Below, piece after piece: positions 1 to 7,867 of a stretch of DNA of 64,000 nt; the first letter of the stretch is position 1; every line of letters begins with the position of its first letter. The notes below the pieces were generated by a model. That model did not search any database. It saw nothing but the letters and a program-made list of their open reading frames with translations, and was not told where the DNA came from. Position numbers and translations under genes: made by a program. Location of the stretch: positions 1 to 64,000 of the forward strand of contig JAOARB010000018.1 of the NCBI GenBank assembly GCA_025210775.1, given 5' to 3'. This DNA comes from Prolixibacteraceae bacterium. GTDB taxonomy: Bacteria; Bacteroidota; Bacteroidia; Bacteroidales; Prolixibacteraceae.

Positions 1-20
1 GTATAGTTTGACGATATTTC

Positions 21-95
21 GGGAGATTAGCTCAGTTGGTTTAGAGCATCTGCCTTACAAGCAGAGGGTCGCTGGTTCGAATCCAGCATTTCCCA
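21..95 (+). tRNA. tRNA-Val (anticodon TAC), copy 1
   Basis: Full cloverleaf of 75 nt. The acceptor stem pairs GGGAGAT with ATTTCCC (one G-U), and the T arm contains GGTTCGAATCC. The anticodon stem TCTGC/GCAGA encloses loop CTTACAA, so the anticodon is TAC (valine, GUA codons). The discriminator is A and CCA is not encoded. The bases before it match the spacer before copy 2, so the array may extend upstream of the window. Confidence 0.96.
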
Positions 96-144
96 CAGAG
101 TTCTACTTTTACATATTGTACGAAGTATAGTTTGAAGATATTTC

Positions 145-219
145 GGGAGATTAGCTCAGTTGGTTTAGAGCATCTGCCTTACAAGCAGAGGGTCGCTGGT
201 TCGAATCCAGCATTTCCCA
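145..219 (+). tRNA. tRNA-Val (anticodon TAC), copy 2
   Basis: Identical in sequence to the copy at 21-95, with the same loop CTTACAA and anticodon TAC. It lies 49 nt after copy 1, and the intervening spacer ends in the same GTATAGTTTGAnGATATTTC stretch that precedes copy 1. It is probably cotranscribed with its neighbours. Confidence 0.96.
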
Positions 220-274
220 CAAAGAGTTTTTTAACTTTTTTATAATCGTACAAAGTATTGTTTAAGGAAAATCC

Positions 275-349
275 GGGAGATTAGCTCAGTTGGTTTAGAG
301 CATCTGCCTTACAAGCAGAGGGTCGCTGGTTCGAATCCAGCATTTCCCA
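275..349 (+). tRNA. tRNA-Val (anticodon TAC), copy 3
   Basis: Third identical copy (anticodon TAC). The spacer from copy 2 is 55 nt and is a more diverged version of the earlier spacer. A terminator hairpin starts 7 nt after the 3' end, so this is the last gene of the tRNA transcript. Confidence 0.96.
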
Positions 350-355
350 CAGAAA

Positions 356-388
356 AGATAATCATTTTAAATGGTTATCTTTTTTTTT
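356..388 (+). terminator. Rho-independent terminator of the tRNA-Val array
   Basis: A 12-nt inverted repeat (AGATAATCATTT / AAATGGTTATCT, one G-U type mismatch) is followed by nine T residues. Confidence 0.85.
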
Positions 389-653
389 GCCCTTTACTGA
401 AGTGATTATCGATGCAGAAAGAGAATGGATTCGTGTATCTTTTCCTAAATTAGGCAGACTTCTTGGGATCAGATCATGGTAAGAATATAATATTCGCCCT
501 CTCTTTATCTTTATCCCTTTGTTTTACCCTTGTTTTATCTTTCTGGATGGACTTTCTCTTGGATTGTATATGTTAGGATGTTTGTGATGATTATGGATGG
601 TTAATGAGCCTGTTTGGTGTAATGTTATTCTAGGACGAGAGATCTTGGTATAA
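389..653. other. Gene-free stretch after the tRNA array
   Basis: No convincing gene. A plus-frame open stretch ends at 480-482 and could encode about 26 residues ending in RLLGIRSW from a GTG at 402. It has no recognised match and may be chance or a gene remnant. No direct repeat of a tRNA 3' end is visible here, so there is no sign of an integrated element. Confidence 0.4.
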
Positions 654-683
654 AAAAAGGAGCTCCCATTGGGAACCCCTTTT
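654..683 (-). terminator. Terminator of the endonuclease I gene
   Basis: Imperfect hairpin with arms around TCCC-ATT-GGGA, lying 25 nt after the stop codon on the minus strand and followed there by seven T residues. Confidence 0.7.
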
Positions 684-707
684 AAAAAGATATGTGTCTT
701 AAATTAT

Positions 708-2588
708 CTATCTTTTAAGAAATTTCTTCATTACGATATCTCCTTTGGTTGTATAAATCTTCATGATATATACACCAGAAACAAGATCGTTGATAGAAAG
801 ATCTACGCTGTTTGCTCTTGATACAGGTGTTACTTTTTCCATGCTACCCATGATGTTATAGATCTCAACTTTCTCAATCTTGTTTTGCAACATCGTGTTG
901 TTGATTCTAATATATTCAGATGCTGGGTTAGGAAGAACTTGGATGTTTTGAGAAATCTCAAAATCGTTTACTCCTGTAGATGCTGATTTTGCAGTTACTT
1001 CTACTCTGTCTACATCCCACATAGAAGTTTGTCCTTTACCTGTTCCAGAACTTTCATAGTGGAAAGCGATGTAAACAGTTTTGTTATCTTCAACCTTAAT
1101 ATCTCCAGATGTAATGTCTTTAACTAGAGTATTAGAGTTTGCTGCTGGTAGATTTAGGTTCATTTCTGTCCATGTACCAGAAGCAGCAGGATCTCCTGTA
1201 GTATAGTCAAAAGAGTAGTATACTTTGAATGGCTCTGCATTGCCACCATCTGCATATTGTGTCTTTATATCAAGAGATAATGCGAAACTTTTTTGGTCCG
1301 TAACATTTAGTGCTTTAGAAACATACCAGATATTTGCTGCTTCTGATCCACCATAAGCATTAAAACGAACTGTTCCTTTCATGGTAGATAAAGCTTTCGC
1401 TCCTGCGTTCTTGAATGTCTTAAATTGAGTTGATTCTGCACTAAATTCTTCTGTAAGAAGAGCTGTTGGTGCAAGATCCGAATTAACAACTTTCTTTACA
1501 GAAGATGTTGTTGTTTTGTCTTTATTGTCTGTAACAGTAACAGTAAAGAAAACTTGTTCCATTTTAGGATCAACATCAAAAGTATAGTTGTTGTCGCTTT
1601 TTGATGTCAATGCTTTTTTGTTTGAAAGATCGCTTTCAGTAGTTCCCCAATTAACTTCTACTGATTTTACTCCGTTTGGTGCAGTGTAGTCTACGCTAAA
1701 ATGAACTTTGCTGTCAGTAGAAAAAGATTGGTCTTCTACTGTAATGCTGTTGATTGAAGGTGCATCTGTTTTCCAGATAGCTTCAACATATTCTGGATGG
1801 TCAATAAATGGGTTTCTGTTATTTTGAATCTTATAAACTTCATTGTTTCTTTTGATCTCTCTAGGGCTTACAGGATCGTTGTGGTGCCATTTAAGAAGTA
1901 CTTTGATATACCAAGGTTTGAATGAAGGAAATGATTTTCCTGTCATAACTACTGATGCAGTTCCGTTTGCTGCCCATGATGCGACTTGATTATGATAACA
2001 TGTTACCATATATAGGTAGCTACGAGCGATATCTCCTTTGTATTCGTCGATAGGCTCAAAAACAGTTCCTGTATATCCTTCGTCTGCACAGCTACCCAAA
2101 ATTGAACCATTGCTAGTTGGTTTGCTTACTGGTTCCGCTACGTCTCCATGAGGAAAGCTTCCTCTAAGATTGTTTACCCAGCTGTCTGTTGGATATACGT
2201 GAAAAAGGTCACATCTCGGTGTGGATGCTTTTTTAAACCAACTTTGAGGAACGGTATGCTCACGGTTGTAGTTGAATCCTTCAGGTCCACTATTTCCTTT
2301 ATTCTGGTCTGTAAAGAATGTAAATAAATGTGTAGGAGTTCCACCAGGAATGTCAGTATACATATCCAAGACTTTAGTTGGATCGTCTTCACGAGCATCA
2401 GTTTTTTCGTATGCATTCCAAAGACCTGAATAACCAACAGCATGGTGTGTACTAATAATGTTGTAAAGAGCTTCTTTTAACTCTTGTCCATTTTTCCCTT
2501 CTGCATCATTATAGTAACCATCAGGAGCTTGTCCGAAGCTGGCAAATGATAATAATAGGGCAATAAATAAAGTAAAAGTTCTATTCAT
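708..2588 (-). CDS. Secreted endonuclease I family nuclease with T9SS sorting tail
   Basis: Extracellular DNA/RNA-degrading nuclease of the EndA/NucM (endonuclease I) family. The start is the ATG at 2588; the longer frame begins with TTG and adds 20 residues ahead of a clean signal peptide (MNRTFTLFIALLLSFASFGQ). The catalytic block NREHTVPQSWF (His near residue 111) is followed by DLFHVYPTD and NNLRGSFPHGD, which supply the metal-binding Asn and surrounding residues typical of the family. A middle beta-sandwich region follows. The last 75 residues (VLPNPASEYIRI to the end in KKFLKR) match the Por secretion tail, so the protein is expected to leave through the type IX system. It is a single-gene transcript with its own terminator. 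Nutrient scavenging from DNA is inferred. Confidence 0.9.
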   Translation of the reverse strand: MNRTFTLFIALLLSFASFGQAPDGYYNDAEGKNGQELKEALYNIISTHHAVGYSGLWNAYEKTDAREDDPTKVLDMYTDIPGGTPTHLFTFFTDQNKGNSGPEGFNYNREHTVPQSWFKKASTPRCDLFHVYPTDSWVNNLRGSFPHGDVAEPVSKPTSNGSILGSCADEGYTGTVFEPIDEYKGDIARSYLYMVTCYHNQVASWAANGTASVVMTGKSFPSFKPWYIKVLLKWHHNDPVSPREIKRNNEVYKIQNNRNPFIDHPEYVEAIWKTDAPSINSITVEDQSFSTDSKVHFSVDYTAPNGVKSVEVNWGTTESDLSNKKALTSKSDNNYTFDVDPKMEQVFFTVTVTDNKDKTTTSSVKKVVNSDLAPTALLTEEFSAESTQFKTFKNAGAKALSTMKGTVRFNAYGGSEAANIWYVSKALNVTDQKSFALSLDIKTQYADGGNAEPFKVYYSFDYTTGDPAASGTWTEMNLNLPAANSNTLVKDITSGDIKVEDNKTVYIAFHYESSGTGKGQTSMWDVDRVEVTAKSASTGVNDFEISQNIQVLPNPASEYIRINNTMLQNKIEKVEIYNIMGSMEKVTPVSRANSVDLSINDLVSGVYIMKIYTTKGDIVMKKFLKR

Positions 2589-2620
2589 GTGTTTTGATAT
2601 TAAAAATTGAATTTCGTGGG

Positions 2621-2648
2621 CAAAAGTATGTAATAAATTTGCCTTCAA
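2621..2648 (-). promoter_or_regulatory. Candidate promoter of the endonuclease I gene
   Basis: On the minus strand, TACTTTTG (2628-2621) matches the Bacteroidota -7 element TAnnTTTG. A TTG (2648-2646) sits 17 bp upstream, slightly closer than the usual 19-21. The implied leader is about 25 nt. Confidence 0.45.
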
Positions 2649-2993
2649 TGTTTTGTAAATATTAATTAAAATGGTTGGGTTATGTTAGGAAAGACAAACT
2701 TACGTTAACAGTTAGAAATATATGTTGAGTTAAGTCACTATTGATCAGCGAAAGAGCTGTTTACTAACATTATCTAGAGTTGATTTAAATTAAAAATGTT
2801 ATTATGTATTTAAAAACATGTTGTTGTGTGAAACATGTTTAACTTATTGTTGTTCATGTGTTTGTAGAGATGGGTGTGTGTAAATGGATTTAGCGAGAGA
2901 ATTATATTGCACTACGGATTAAAAGATCTTAAGTTCTTTTGTATATATTTGTTTGCATTTTTACACTGATTTAATTCAAAATAGATAGTTCAC
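2649..2993. promoter_or_regulatory. Intergenic region upstream of the cytochrome bd operon
   Basis: No gene. It holds two copies of AAACATGTT (2814-2822, 2831-2839), the second forming the perfect palindrome AAACATGTTT, 17 bp apart. TATATTTG at 2944-2951 fits the -7 element of a Bacteroidota promoter about 43 bp before the first start codon, but no clear -33 TTG lies at the right distance. Confidence 0.4.
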
Positions 2994-3224
2994 ATGAGTT
3001 TATTAAAGAAAGTCTTCCAATTCTATTATCAGGGTTTTAGGTCGATGACCTGGGGTAAGCAGGCATGGGCTGTGATCCTTGTTAAGTTGTTTGTGATGTT
3101 TTTTGTTTTAAAACTGTTTTTCTTTCCCAATAAACTTAGATCTGAGTTTTCGACAGACAAGGAGAGAGGAGCACATGTGATTGAGAATTTGACAAACCTT
3201 CAAACATACGATAATAATGATTGA
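2994..3224 (+). CDS. DUF4492 small membrane protein of the cyd operon
   Basis: A 76-residue protein with one hydrophobic segment at about residues 25-45 (WAVILVKLFVMFFVLKLFFF) and a conserved-looking N-terminus (FYYQGFRSMTWGKQAW). I recognise it as DUF4492, which in Bacteroidota usually sits directly before cydA. Its stop overlaps the cydA start by 8 nt (ATGATTGA), implying translational coupling. The function is unknown; a role in assembling or stabilising cytochrome bd is the natural inference from the fixed neighbourhood. No haem-ligand motif is visible. Confidence 0.85.
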   Translation: MSLLKKVFQFYYQGFRSMTWGKQAWAVILVKLFVMFFVLKLFFFPNKLRSEFSTDKERGAHVIENLTNLQTYDNND

Positions 3225-4776
3225 GAATTTAGATTTATCAACGGTAGACTGGTCTAGAGCCCAGTTTGCGTTAACTGCGATGTATCACTGGTTGTTTGTT
3301 CCATTAACACTTGGGATTACCTTCCTTTTGGCTATCATGGAAACCATCTATTATAAAACTGGTAATCCCGAATGGAAAAGGGTAACCAAGTTTTGGATGA
3401 AACTCTTTGGTATTAATTTCGCTATTGGTGTTTCAACGGGTATCATCCTTGAATTTGAATTTGGAACCAACTGGTCAAACTACTCTTGGTTTGTTGGAGA
3501 TATCTTTGGTGCTCCGTTGGCCATTGAGGGAATCTTGGCCTTCTTTATGGAATCCACTTTTATTGCGGTGATGTTTTTTGGTTGGAATAAAGTGAGTAAA
3601 GGTTTTCACTTGGCATCTACATGGTTGACTGCTATTGGTGCAAATCTATCGGCTTTATGGATTCTTATAGCCAATGCATGGATGCAGAATCCTGTAGGAA
3701 TGACTTTTAATCCAGACACAGCAAGAAATGAGATGATGAATTTCTGGGATGTAGCTCTAAGTCCTATGGCAATAAATAAAGTGATCCATACTATCGGTTC
3801 GGGATTGGTAACAGGAAGTGTTTTCATTTTAGGTATTTCTTGTTGGTTCTTGTTGAAAAATAGAGAGGTTGGATTTGCCAAACGAAGTATTCTGGTTGCC
3901 AGTGTCTTTGGATTAATCAGTTCAGTCTATTTGGCTGCTACAGGCGATGGTTCGGGTCAAATGGTTGCTAAGCATCAGCCAATGAAGTTTGCTGCGATGG
4001 AAGGACTTTATAAAGGTCAAGAGAGAGCTCCTTTGATTGCATTTGGTGTTCTATCGAATGAGAAAGTAAAGGATCATAGTCAAAGAGACCCAGATAAGTT
4101 TGCTTTAAAGGTAGAGATTCCTGCCGCAGGTTCATTATTGGCTTTCCATGATTTTAATGCCTATGTTCCTGGTATCTATGATTTGGTAGATGGTGTTCCT
4201 GAAAGAGGGTTGCTTTCGACCCAAGAGAAAATATATAGAGGTCGCAAAGCGATCACTACTCTTCGTGATTATAAGATTGCAAAGAAAGGAGATGACCCTG
4301 TTAAGACTGAGGCTTTAAGAAAGATGTTTATGAGTGATGATTTCCAAGATAACTACTTTAAGTATTTTGGTTATGGTTATTTTAAGTCTCCAGAAGATGT
4401 TATTCCTAATGTGCCATTGACTTTCTACAGCTTCCATATAATGGTTGTTTTAGGTACATTCTTTATTGCCCTATTTATTTTGTCTCTATATCTTTCGTTA
4501 AGTGGAAAGATCACTAAATATAAATGGTTCTATTATTTGTCTTTATTGGCATTGCCTTTGGTTTATATTGCCAGTGAAGCTGGTTGGGTCGTTGCTGAGG
4601 TTGGACGACAACCTTGGGTGATTCAAGATTTGATGCCTACTGTTGCTGCGGTCACAAATATCGATTCGAGTGCAGTGGTGATTACTTTTTCTCTTTTTGC
4701 ATTGGTGTTTACACTGTTGCTTATAGCAGAAGTGATGATTATGGTGAAACAAATAAAAATTGGCCCTGAAGAGTAG
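3217..4776 (+). CDS. cydA: Cytochrome bd ubiquinol/menaquinol oxidase subunit I
   Basis: Haem-bearing subunit of the cytochrome bd terminal oxidase, which oxidises quinol and reduces oxygen to water at the inner membrane without pumping protons. The 519-residue length is normal. Expected haem ligands are present: His24 in MYHWLFVPLTLG, His191 in NKVIHTIGSG, and Met409 in SFHIMVVLG (E. coli His19, His186, Met393). The quinol-site residues Lys257 and Glu262 fall in MKFAAMEG, and GRQPW occurs at 463-467. The start overlaps the DUF4492 gene; cydB follows after 19 nt. It suggests microaerobic respiration or oxygen scavenging. Confidence 0.97.
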   Translation: MIENLDLSTVDWSRAQFALTAMYHWLFVPLTLGITFLLAIMETIYYKTGNPEWKRVTKFWMKLFGINFAIGVSTGIILEFEFGTNWSNYSWFVGDIFGAPLAIEGILAFFMESTFIAVMFFGWNKVSKGFHLASTWLTAIGANLSALWILIANAWMQNPVGMTFNPDTARNEMMNFWDVALSPMAINKVIHTIGSGLVTGSVFILGISCWFLLKNREVGFAKRSILVASVFGLISSVYLAATGDGSGQMVAKHQPMKFAAMEGLYKGQERAPLIAFGVLSNEKVKDHSQRDPDKFALKVEIPAAGSLLAFHDFNAYVPGIYDLVDGVPERGLLSTQEKIYRGRKAITTLRDYKIAKKGDDPVKTEALRKMFMSDDFQDNYFKYFGYGYFKSPEDVIPNVPLTFYSFHIMVVLGTFFIALFILSLYLSLSGKITKYKWFYYLSLLALPLVYIASEAGWVVAEVGRQPWVIQDLMPTVAAVTNIDSSAVVITFSLFALVFTLLLIAEVMIMVKQIKIGPEE

Positions 4777-4795
4777 TAGGCGCATTTAAAAATGA

Positions 4796-5941
4796 ATGAT
4801 TATGTTAGGATTCTTATCTTATAGTTTTTTACAGCATTATTGGTGGGCTATTATTTCTTTATTAGCCAGTTTGTTGGTTTTTCTTCTTTTTGTTCAAGGA
4901 GGGCAGACTTTACTGTTTTCGTTTGCAAAAAAAGAAGTAGAAAAAACCATGTTAGTGAATGCCCTTGGTCGTAAATGGGAATTTACTTTTACAACCTTGG
5001 TTACTTTTGGAGGTGCTTTCTTTGCCTCTTTCCCTTTGTTCTATTCTACTAGTTTTGGAGGTGCTTATTGGGCATGGATGGCATTGTTGTTTTGTTTTAT
5101 TATTCAGGCGGTATCGTATGAATTTAGGAAACGTCCAAATAACTTCTTGGGTAGTCGTACCTTTGAGATCTTCCTTTTTGTAAATGGTTTTTTAGGAACG
5201 ATATTAATTGGTACGGTTGTAGGTACATTCTTTACTGGGGCTAATTTTATCGTAGATGATTTTAATTTCTCCAAATGGCAACATCCTCTTGGAGGGCTGG
5301 AAGCCGTATTTAATTATATAAATGTTTCTCTTGGTTTGGCGGTATTCTTTTTGGCAAGAGTATTGGCTTTACACTATTTTATGAATAGTATTAGTTATCA
5401 TGGTTTTATTGAAAGATATCGCAAAACAATCGGGCTAAATGCAATCCTGTTTTTGGTGTTCTTTTTAATATTCTTGGTTTCTATTCTTTTTATTGATGGA
5501 AGAAGTTATGATCCAACTACAGGTGTCGTTTCTTTAGAATCGTATAAATATTTGCATAATATATTAGAGATGCCAGTAAATACAGTGGTGCTTTTAGCAG
5601 GGGTTGTATTGGTGCTTTATGGAATATTCTATTCACTTAAATCTCCAGAAAAGAAGAGAGCGATCTGGTTTTCTGGCCCAGGAACTGTGTTGACTGTTTT
5701 TGCGTTGTTTATTCTAGCTGGATATAACAACACCTGTTATTATCCTTCAAATGCAGATATGCAATCGTCTTTGAATATTGTCAATAGTAGTTCTTCAGAA
5801 TATACTTTAACTGCAATGAGTTATGTTTCTCTAATGGTACCATTTGTTGTTCTGTATATTTTCTATGCTTGGAGGGCAATCAATAAGGAAGATATTACAG
5901 AAGCGGAGGTAACAGAACATGGCGATACGCATATTTATTAA
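4796..5941 (+). CDS. cydB: Cytochrome bd oxidase subunit II
   Basis: Second core subunit of cytochrome bd, 381 residues with about eight to nine predicted membrane segments. The N-terminal part (LQHYWWAIISLLASLLVFLLFVQGGQTLL) is the usual CydB opening. The ATG at 4796 is used; another ATG at 4802 in the same frame is equally possible. It is the third gene of the cyd operon and is followed after 15 nt by a 37-codon ORF. It carries no haem and dimerises with CydA. Confidence 0.95.
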   Translation: MIMLGFLSYSFLQHYWWAIISLLASLLVFLLFVQGGQTLLFSFAKKEVEKTMLVNALGRKWEFTFTTLVTFGGAFFASFPLFYSTSFGGAYWAWMALLFCFIIQAVSYEFRKRPNNFLGSRTFEIFLFVNGFLGTILIGTVVGTFFTGANFIVDDFNFSKWQHPLGGLEAVFNYINVSLGLAVFFLARVLALHYFMNSISYHGFIERYRKTIGLNAILFLVFFLIFLVSILFIDGRSYDPTTGVVSLESYKYLHNILEMPVNTVVLLAGVVLVLYGIFYSLKSPEKKRAIWFSGPGTVLTVFALFILAGYNNTCYYPSNADMQSSLNIVNSSSSEYTLTAMSYVSLMVPFVVLYIFYAWRAINKEDITEAEVTEHGDTHIY

Positions 5942-5956
5942 CTATAAACTAATTCA

Positions 5957-6070
5957 ATGATGTATTTAGAATCGATTTTATGGCTTTTATCTATGCCAGT
6001 GGTGGTAATCGTTGCTTACCAAATTATTAAACGACTTTGTATCAAAAACGAAAATAAATTTACAGACTAA
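5957..6070 (+). CDS. Putative CydX-like small subunit of cytochrome bd
   Basis: A 37-codon ORF starting with two consecutive Met codons, 15 nt after cydB and just before the operon terminator. It begins MMYLESILWLLSMPVVVIVA, a single membrane-spanning helix of about residues 5-22, followed by a basic then polar tail (KRLCIKNENKFTD). E. coli CydX is also 37 residues, begins MWYF, has one transmembrane helix and a polar C-terminus, and is encoded directly after cydB. The sequence identity is weak, so the assignment rests on length, topology and position. It is too short for ordinary ORF calling and has no obvious Shine-Dalgarno, which is common in this phylum. Confidence 0.6.
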   Translation: MMYLESILWLLSMPVVVIVAYQIIKRLCIKNENKFTD

Positions 6071-6074
6071 AAAT

Positions 6075-6105
6075 AGAGGATGTCCTTCATAGGGCATCCT
6101 CTTTT
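6075..6105. terminator. Bidirectional terminator, cyd operon / yhhQ
   Basis: An 11-bp inverted repeat (AGAGGATGTCC / GGGCATCCTCT) is flanked by TTTT on the plus side and by T-rich sequence on the minus side, so it can end both converging transcripts. Confidence 0.85.
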
Positions 6106-6136
6106 GGTTTAATATGACCGAGTTCAATATAGCTCT

Positions 6137-6853
6137 TTATCGAAGTGTTTCGTCGTAGATAAAACTGTTTTTCTTTTTTATTCTTCTAGCTAGGTACACA
6201 AAGGGTGTATCTGCTGCAGCTACGACCCATTTAAGAATATATGTTGAGGCAAAGATCTGGATAAGATCGTTGTTTGAGAATACACCGTAAAAGGCAGCTA
6301 TCGTAAAGAAACCGCTATCGATAAGTTGTGATACCATGGTAGAGAGATTATTTCGAATCCATAGTTGACTATCTTTAGGGAAGTAGTTTTTCCAGAAATG
6401 AAAGGCCCAAACGTCATGTTTTTGTGATATGACATAAGAGATCAAACTTGCGATGGCGATTCTTGGCATTAGCTTAAATATCATCGATAGTGATTCGTGG
6501 GTCTTGTTGGACATGATATCTTCTGGTATCGGAGCAAAATAGAGTGCCATATTCATTAGAATAACCATGGATATAAGACTAAAGAATCCTATCCATACTG
6601 CTTGGTTGGCATCTCTCTTTCCATAATTCTCAGAAAGGATATCGGTGACTAAAAAGGACGAAGCATAAACGATATTACCAAGGGTAGCAACCATCCCAAA
6701 AAGATGGACTGTTTGTATGACTTGTACGTTGGCAATGATGGTTGATATTGGTATCCATACCAGTAGTCCTCTTCTTCCAAATATTTTGTAGGCAAGAACG
6801 ATTAAAATAAAATTGGTCATTAGCATGACCAACCACATAATAGCATTATTCAT
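6137..6853 (-). CDS. yhhQ: Queuosine precursor transporter (YhhQ/Vut_1 family)
   Basis: An inner-membrane protein of 238 residues with about six transmembrane segments. It contains the family signature around residues 60-85 (GNIVYASSFLVTDILSENYGK). YhhQ-type carriers import queuine or preQ0/preQ1 for the tRNA queuosine modification at position 34. Other queuosine genes are not in the window, so the exact substrate is unknown. The region upstream (6854-6960 on the minus strand) shows no preQ1 riboswitch that I can recognise. Confidence 0.85.
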   Translation of the reverse strand: MNNAIMWLVMLMTNFILIVLAYKIFGRRGLLVWIPISTIIANVQVIQTVHLFGMVATLGNIVYASSFLVTDILSENYGKRDANQAVWIGFFSLISMVILMNMALYFAPIPEDIMSNKTHESLSMIFKLMPRIAIASLISYVISQKHDVWAFHFWKNYFPKDSQLWIRNNLSTMVSQLIDSGFFTIAAFYGVFSNNDLIQIFASTYILKWVVAAADTPFVYLARRIKKKNSFIYDETLR

Positions 6854-7036
6854 CTTTAATCTTAGATTTCACACCTTCGTTGAAACAAGGGTGCTTGTTT
6901 GTGGGTGCAAATTTGGTAAAGATTTTACGATTTTCAATATTAAACCTTTTTCTTTGTAGTACGATTGGCTCATGGATATATTACGTTAATGATTTGTTAG
7001 AATGTACTTTTTATAATTTAATCCGTACGTTTTTGT

Positions 7037-7044
7037 TATATTTG
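7037..7044 (+). promoter_or_regulatory. -7 promoter element of the Bax inhibitor-1 gene
   Basis: TATATTTG matches TAnnTTTG, 46 bp before the start codon. No good -33 TTG is seen 19-21 bp upstream. Confidence 0.35.
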
Positions 7045-7089
7045 AGTTTGAACCAATCAAACCATTAATTTAAATAAGAAAGAATTACG

Positions 7090-7782
7090 ATGGAAAATCA
7101 ATGGATGCAGCGTGAAGCCTCAGAGGCTAAAGTCGCTTTTATGCAAAAGGTATATGCTTGGATGTGTTCCGCTTTGTTGATAACAGCTGGTGTCGCTTAT
7201 GCTAGTTCGACTTCTGCTACAATTATTAATTTAGTCTTTAGTACAGGATTTGGCATACTACCTTTGATTATCGTAGAATTTGGATTAGTATATTATCTGT
7301 CTAGATCGATAGACACTATGTCATCACAAACAGCGAAATTAATGTTCTACATCTATTCTGCTTTAAATGGGGTGACCATGGCAATCATATTTTTGGCTTA
7401 TACTCAAGCTTCGATTGTTTCTACTTTTTTGATTACTGCTTCGATGTTTGGGGTGATGAGTCTTTATGGTATGTACACTAAAAAAGACCTTTCATCGATC
7501 GGTAGCATTGCATATATGGCTATTATCGGTTTAGTGATTGCATCAGTAGTAAACATCTTTTTAGGTAGTAGTATGCTTTACTGGATTATCAGTTATGCTG
7601 GAGTTATTCTATTTACTGGATTGACGGCTTACGATACACAGAAGATTCAACGCATGTATAGTGTGATGGCTTATGATGAAGAGACTGCCAATAAGGTAGC
7701 TATTCTTGGAGCTTTATCTTTATACCTAGATTTTATTAACCTATTCTTGTTCTTGCTACGTTTCTTTGGAAGAAGGAACTAA
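7090..7782 (+). CDS. Bax inhibitor-1 / YccA family membrane protein
   Basis: A 230-residue, roughly seven-helix integral membrane protein. It shows the family end signature (VILFTGLTAYDTQKIQRMY near residues 175-195) and a hydrophobic C-terminus with a positive tail (FFGRRN). Bacterial homologues include YccA, which modulates FtsH proteolysis, and BsYetJ, a pH-sensitive calcium leak channel. Which of these applies cannot be read from the sequence. It is a single-gene unit with its own terminator. Confidence 0.9.
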   Translation: MENQWMQREASEAKVAFMQKVYAWMCSALLITAGVAYASSTSATIINLVFSTGFGILPLIIVEFGLVYYLSRSIDTMSSQTAKLMFYIYSALNGVTMAIIFLAYTQASIVSTFLITASMFGVMSLYGMYTKKDLSSIGSIAYMAIIGLVIASVVNIFLGSSMLYWIISYAGVILFTGLTAYDTQKIQRMYSVMAYDEETANKVAILGALSLYLDFINLFLFLLRFFGRRN

Positions 7783-7807
7783 GATATAATAGGTCAAAAT
7801 ATTTATT

Positions 7808-7845
7808 ATCCTTCTAGATATTTCCCATCTAGAAGGATTTTTTTT
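7808..7845 (+). terminator. Terminator of the Bax inhibitor-1 gene
   Basis: A perfect 12-bp inverted repeat (ATCCTTCTAGAT / ATCTAGAAGGAT) is followed by a run of T residues. Confidence 0.9.
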
Positions 7846-7867
7846 ACAACAATTATCAGAAGAAAGA

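Noticed and set aside
2586-2648. Longer start for the endonuclease I gene
   Set aside because: The upstream start is TTG and would put 20 mixed residues in front of an otherwise perfect signal peptide.
6880-7068. A 62-residue plus-strand open frame between yhhQ and the Bax inhibitor gene
   Set aside because: It covers the promoter of the next gene, is Phe/Leu-rich from AT-rich DNA, and lacks a recognisable signal or domain.
6854-7089. preQ1 riboswitch upstream of the queuosine precursor transporter
   Set aside because: I could not find the C-rich loop and A-rich tail of a preQ1 aptamer on the minus strand near the start codon.
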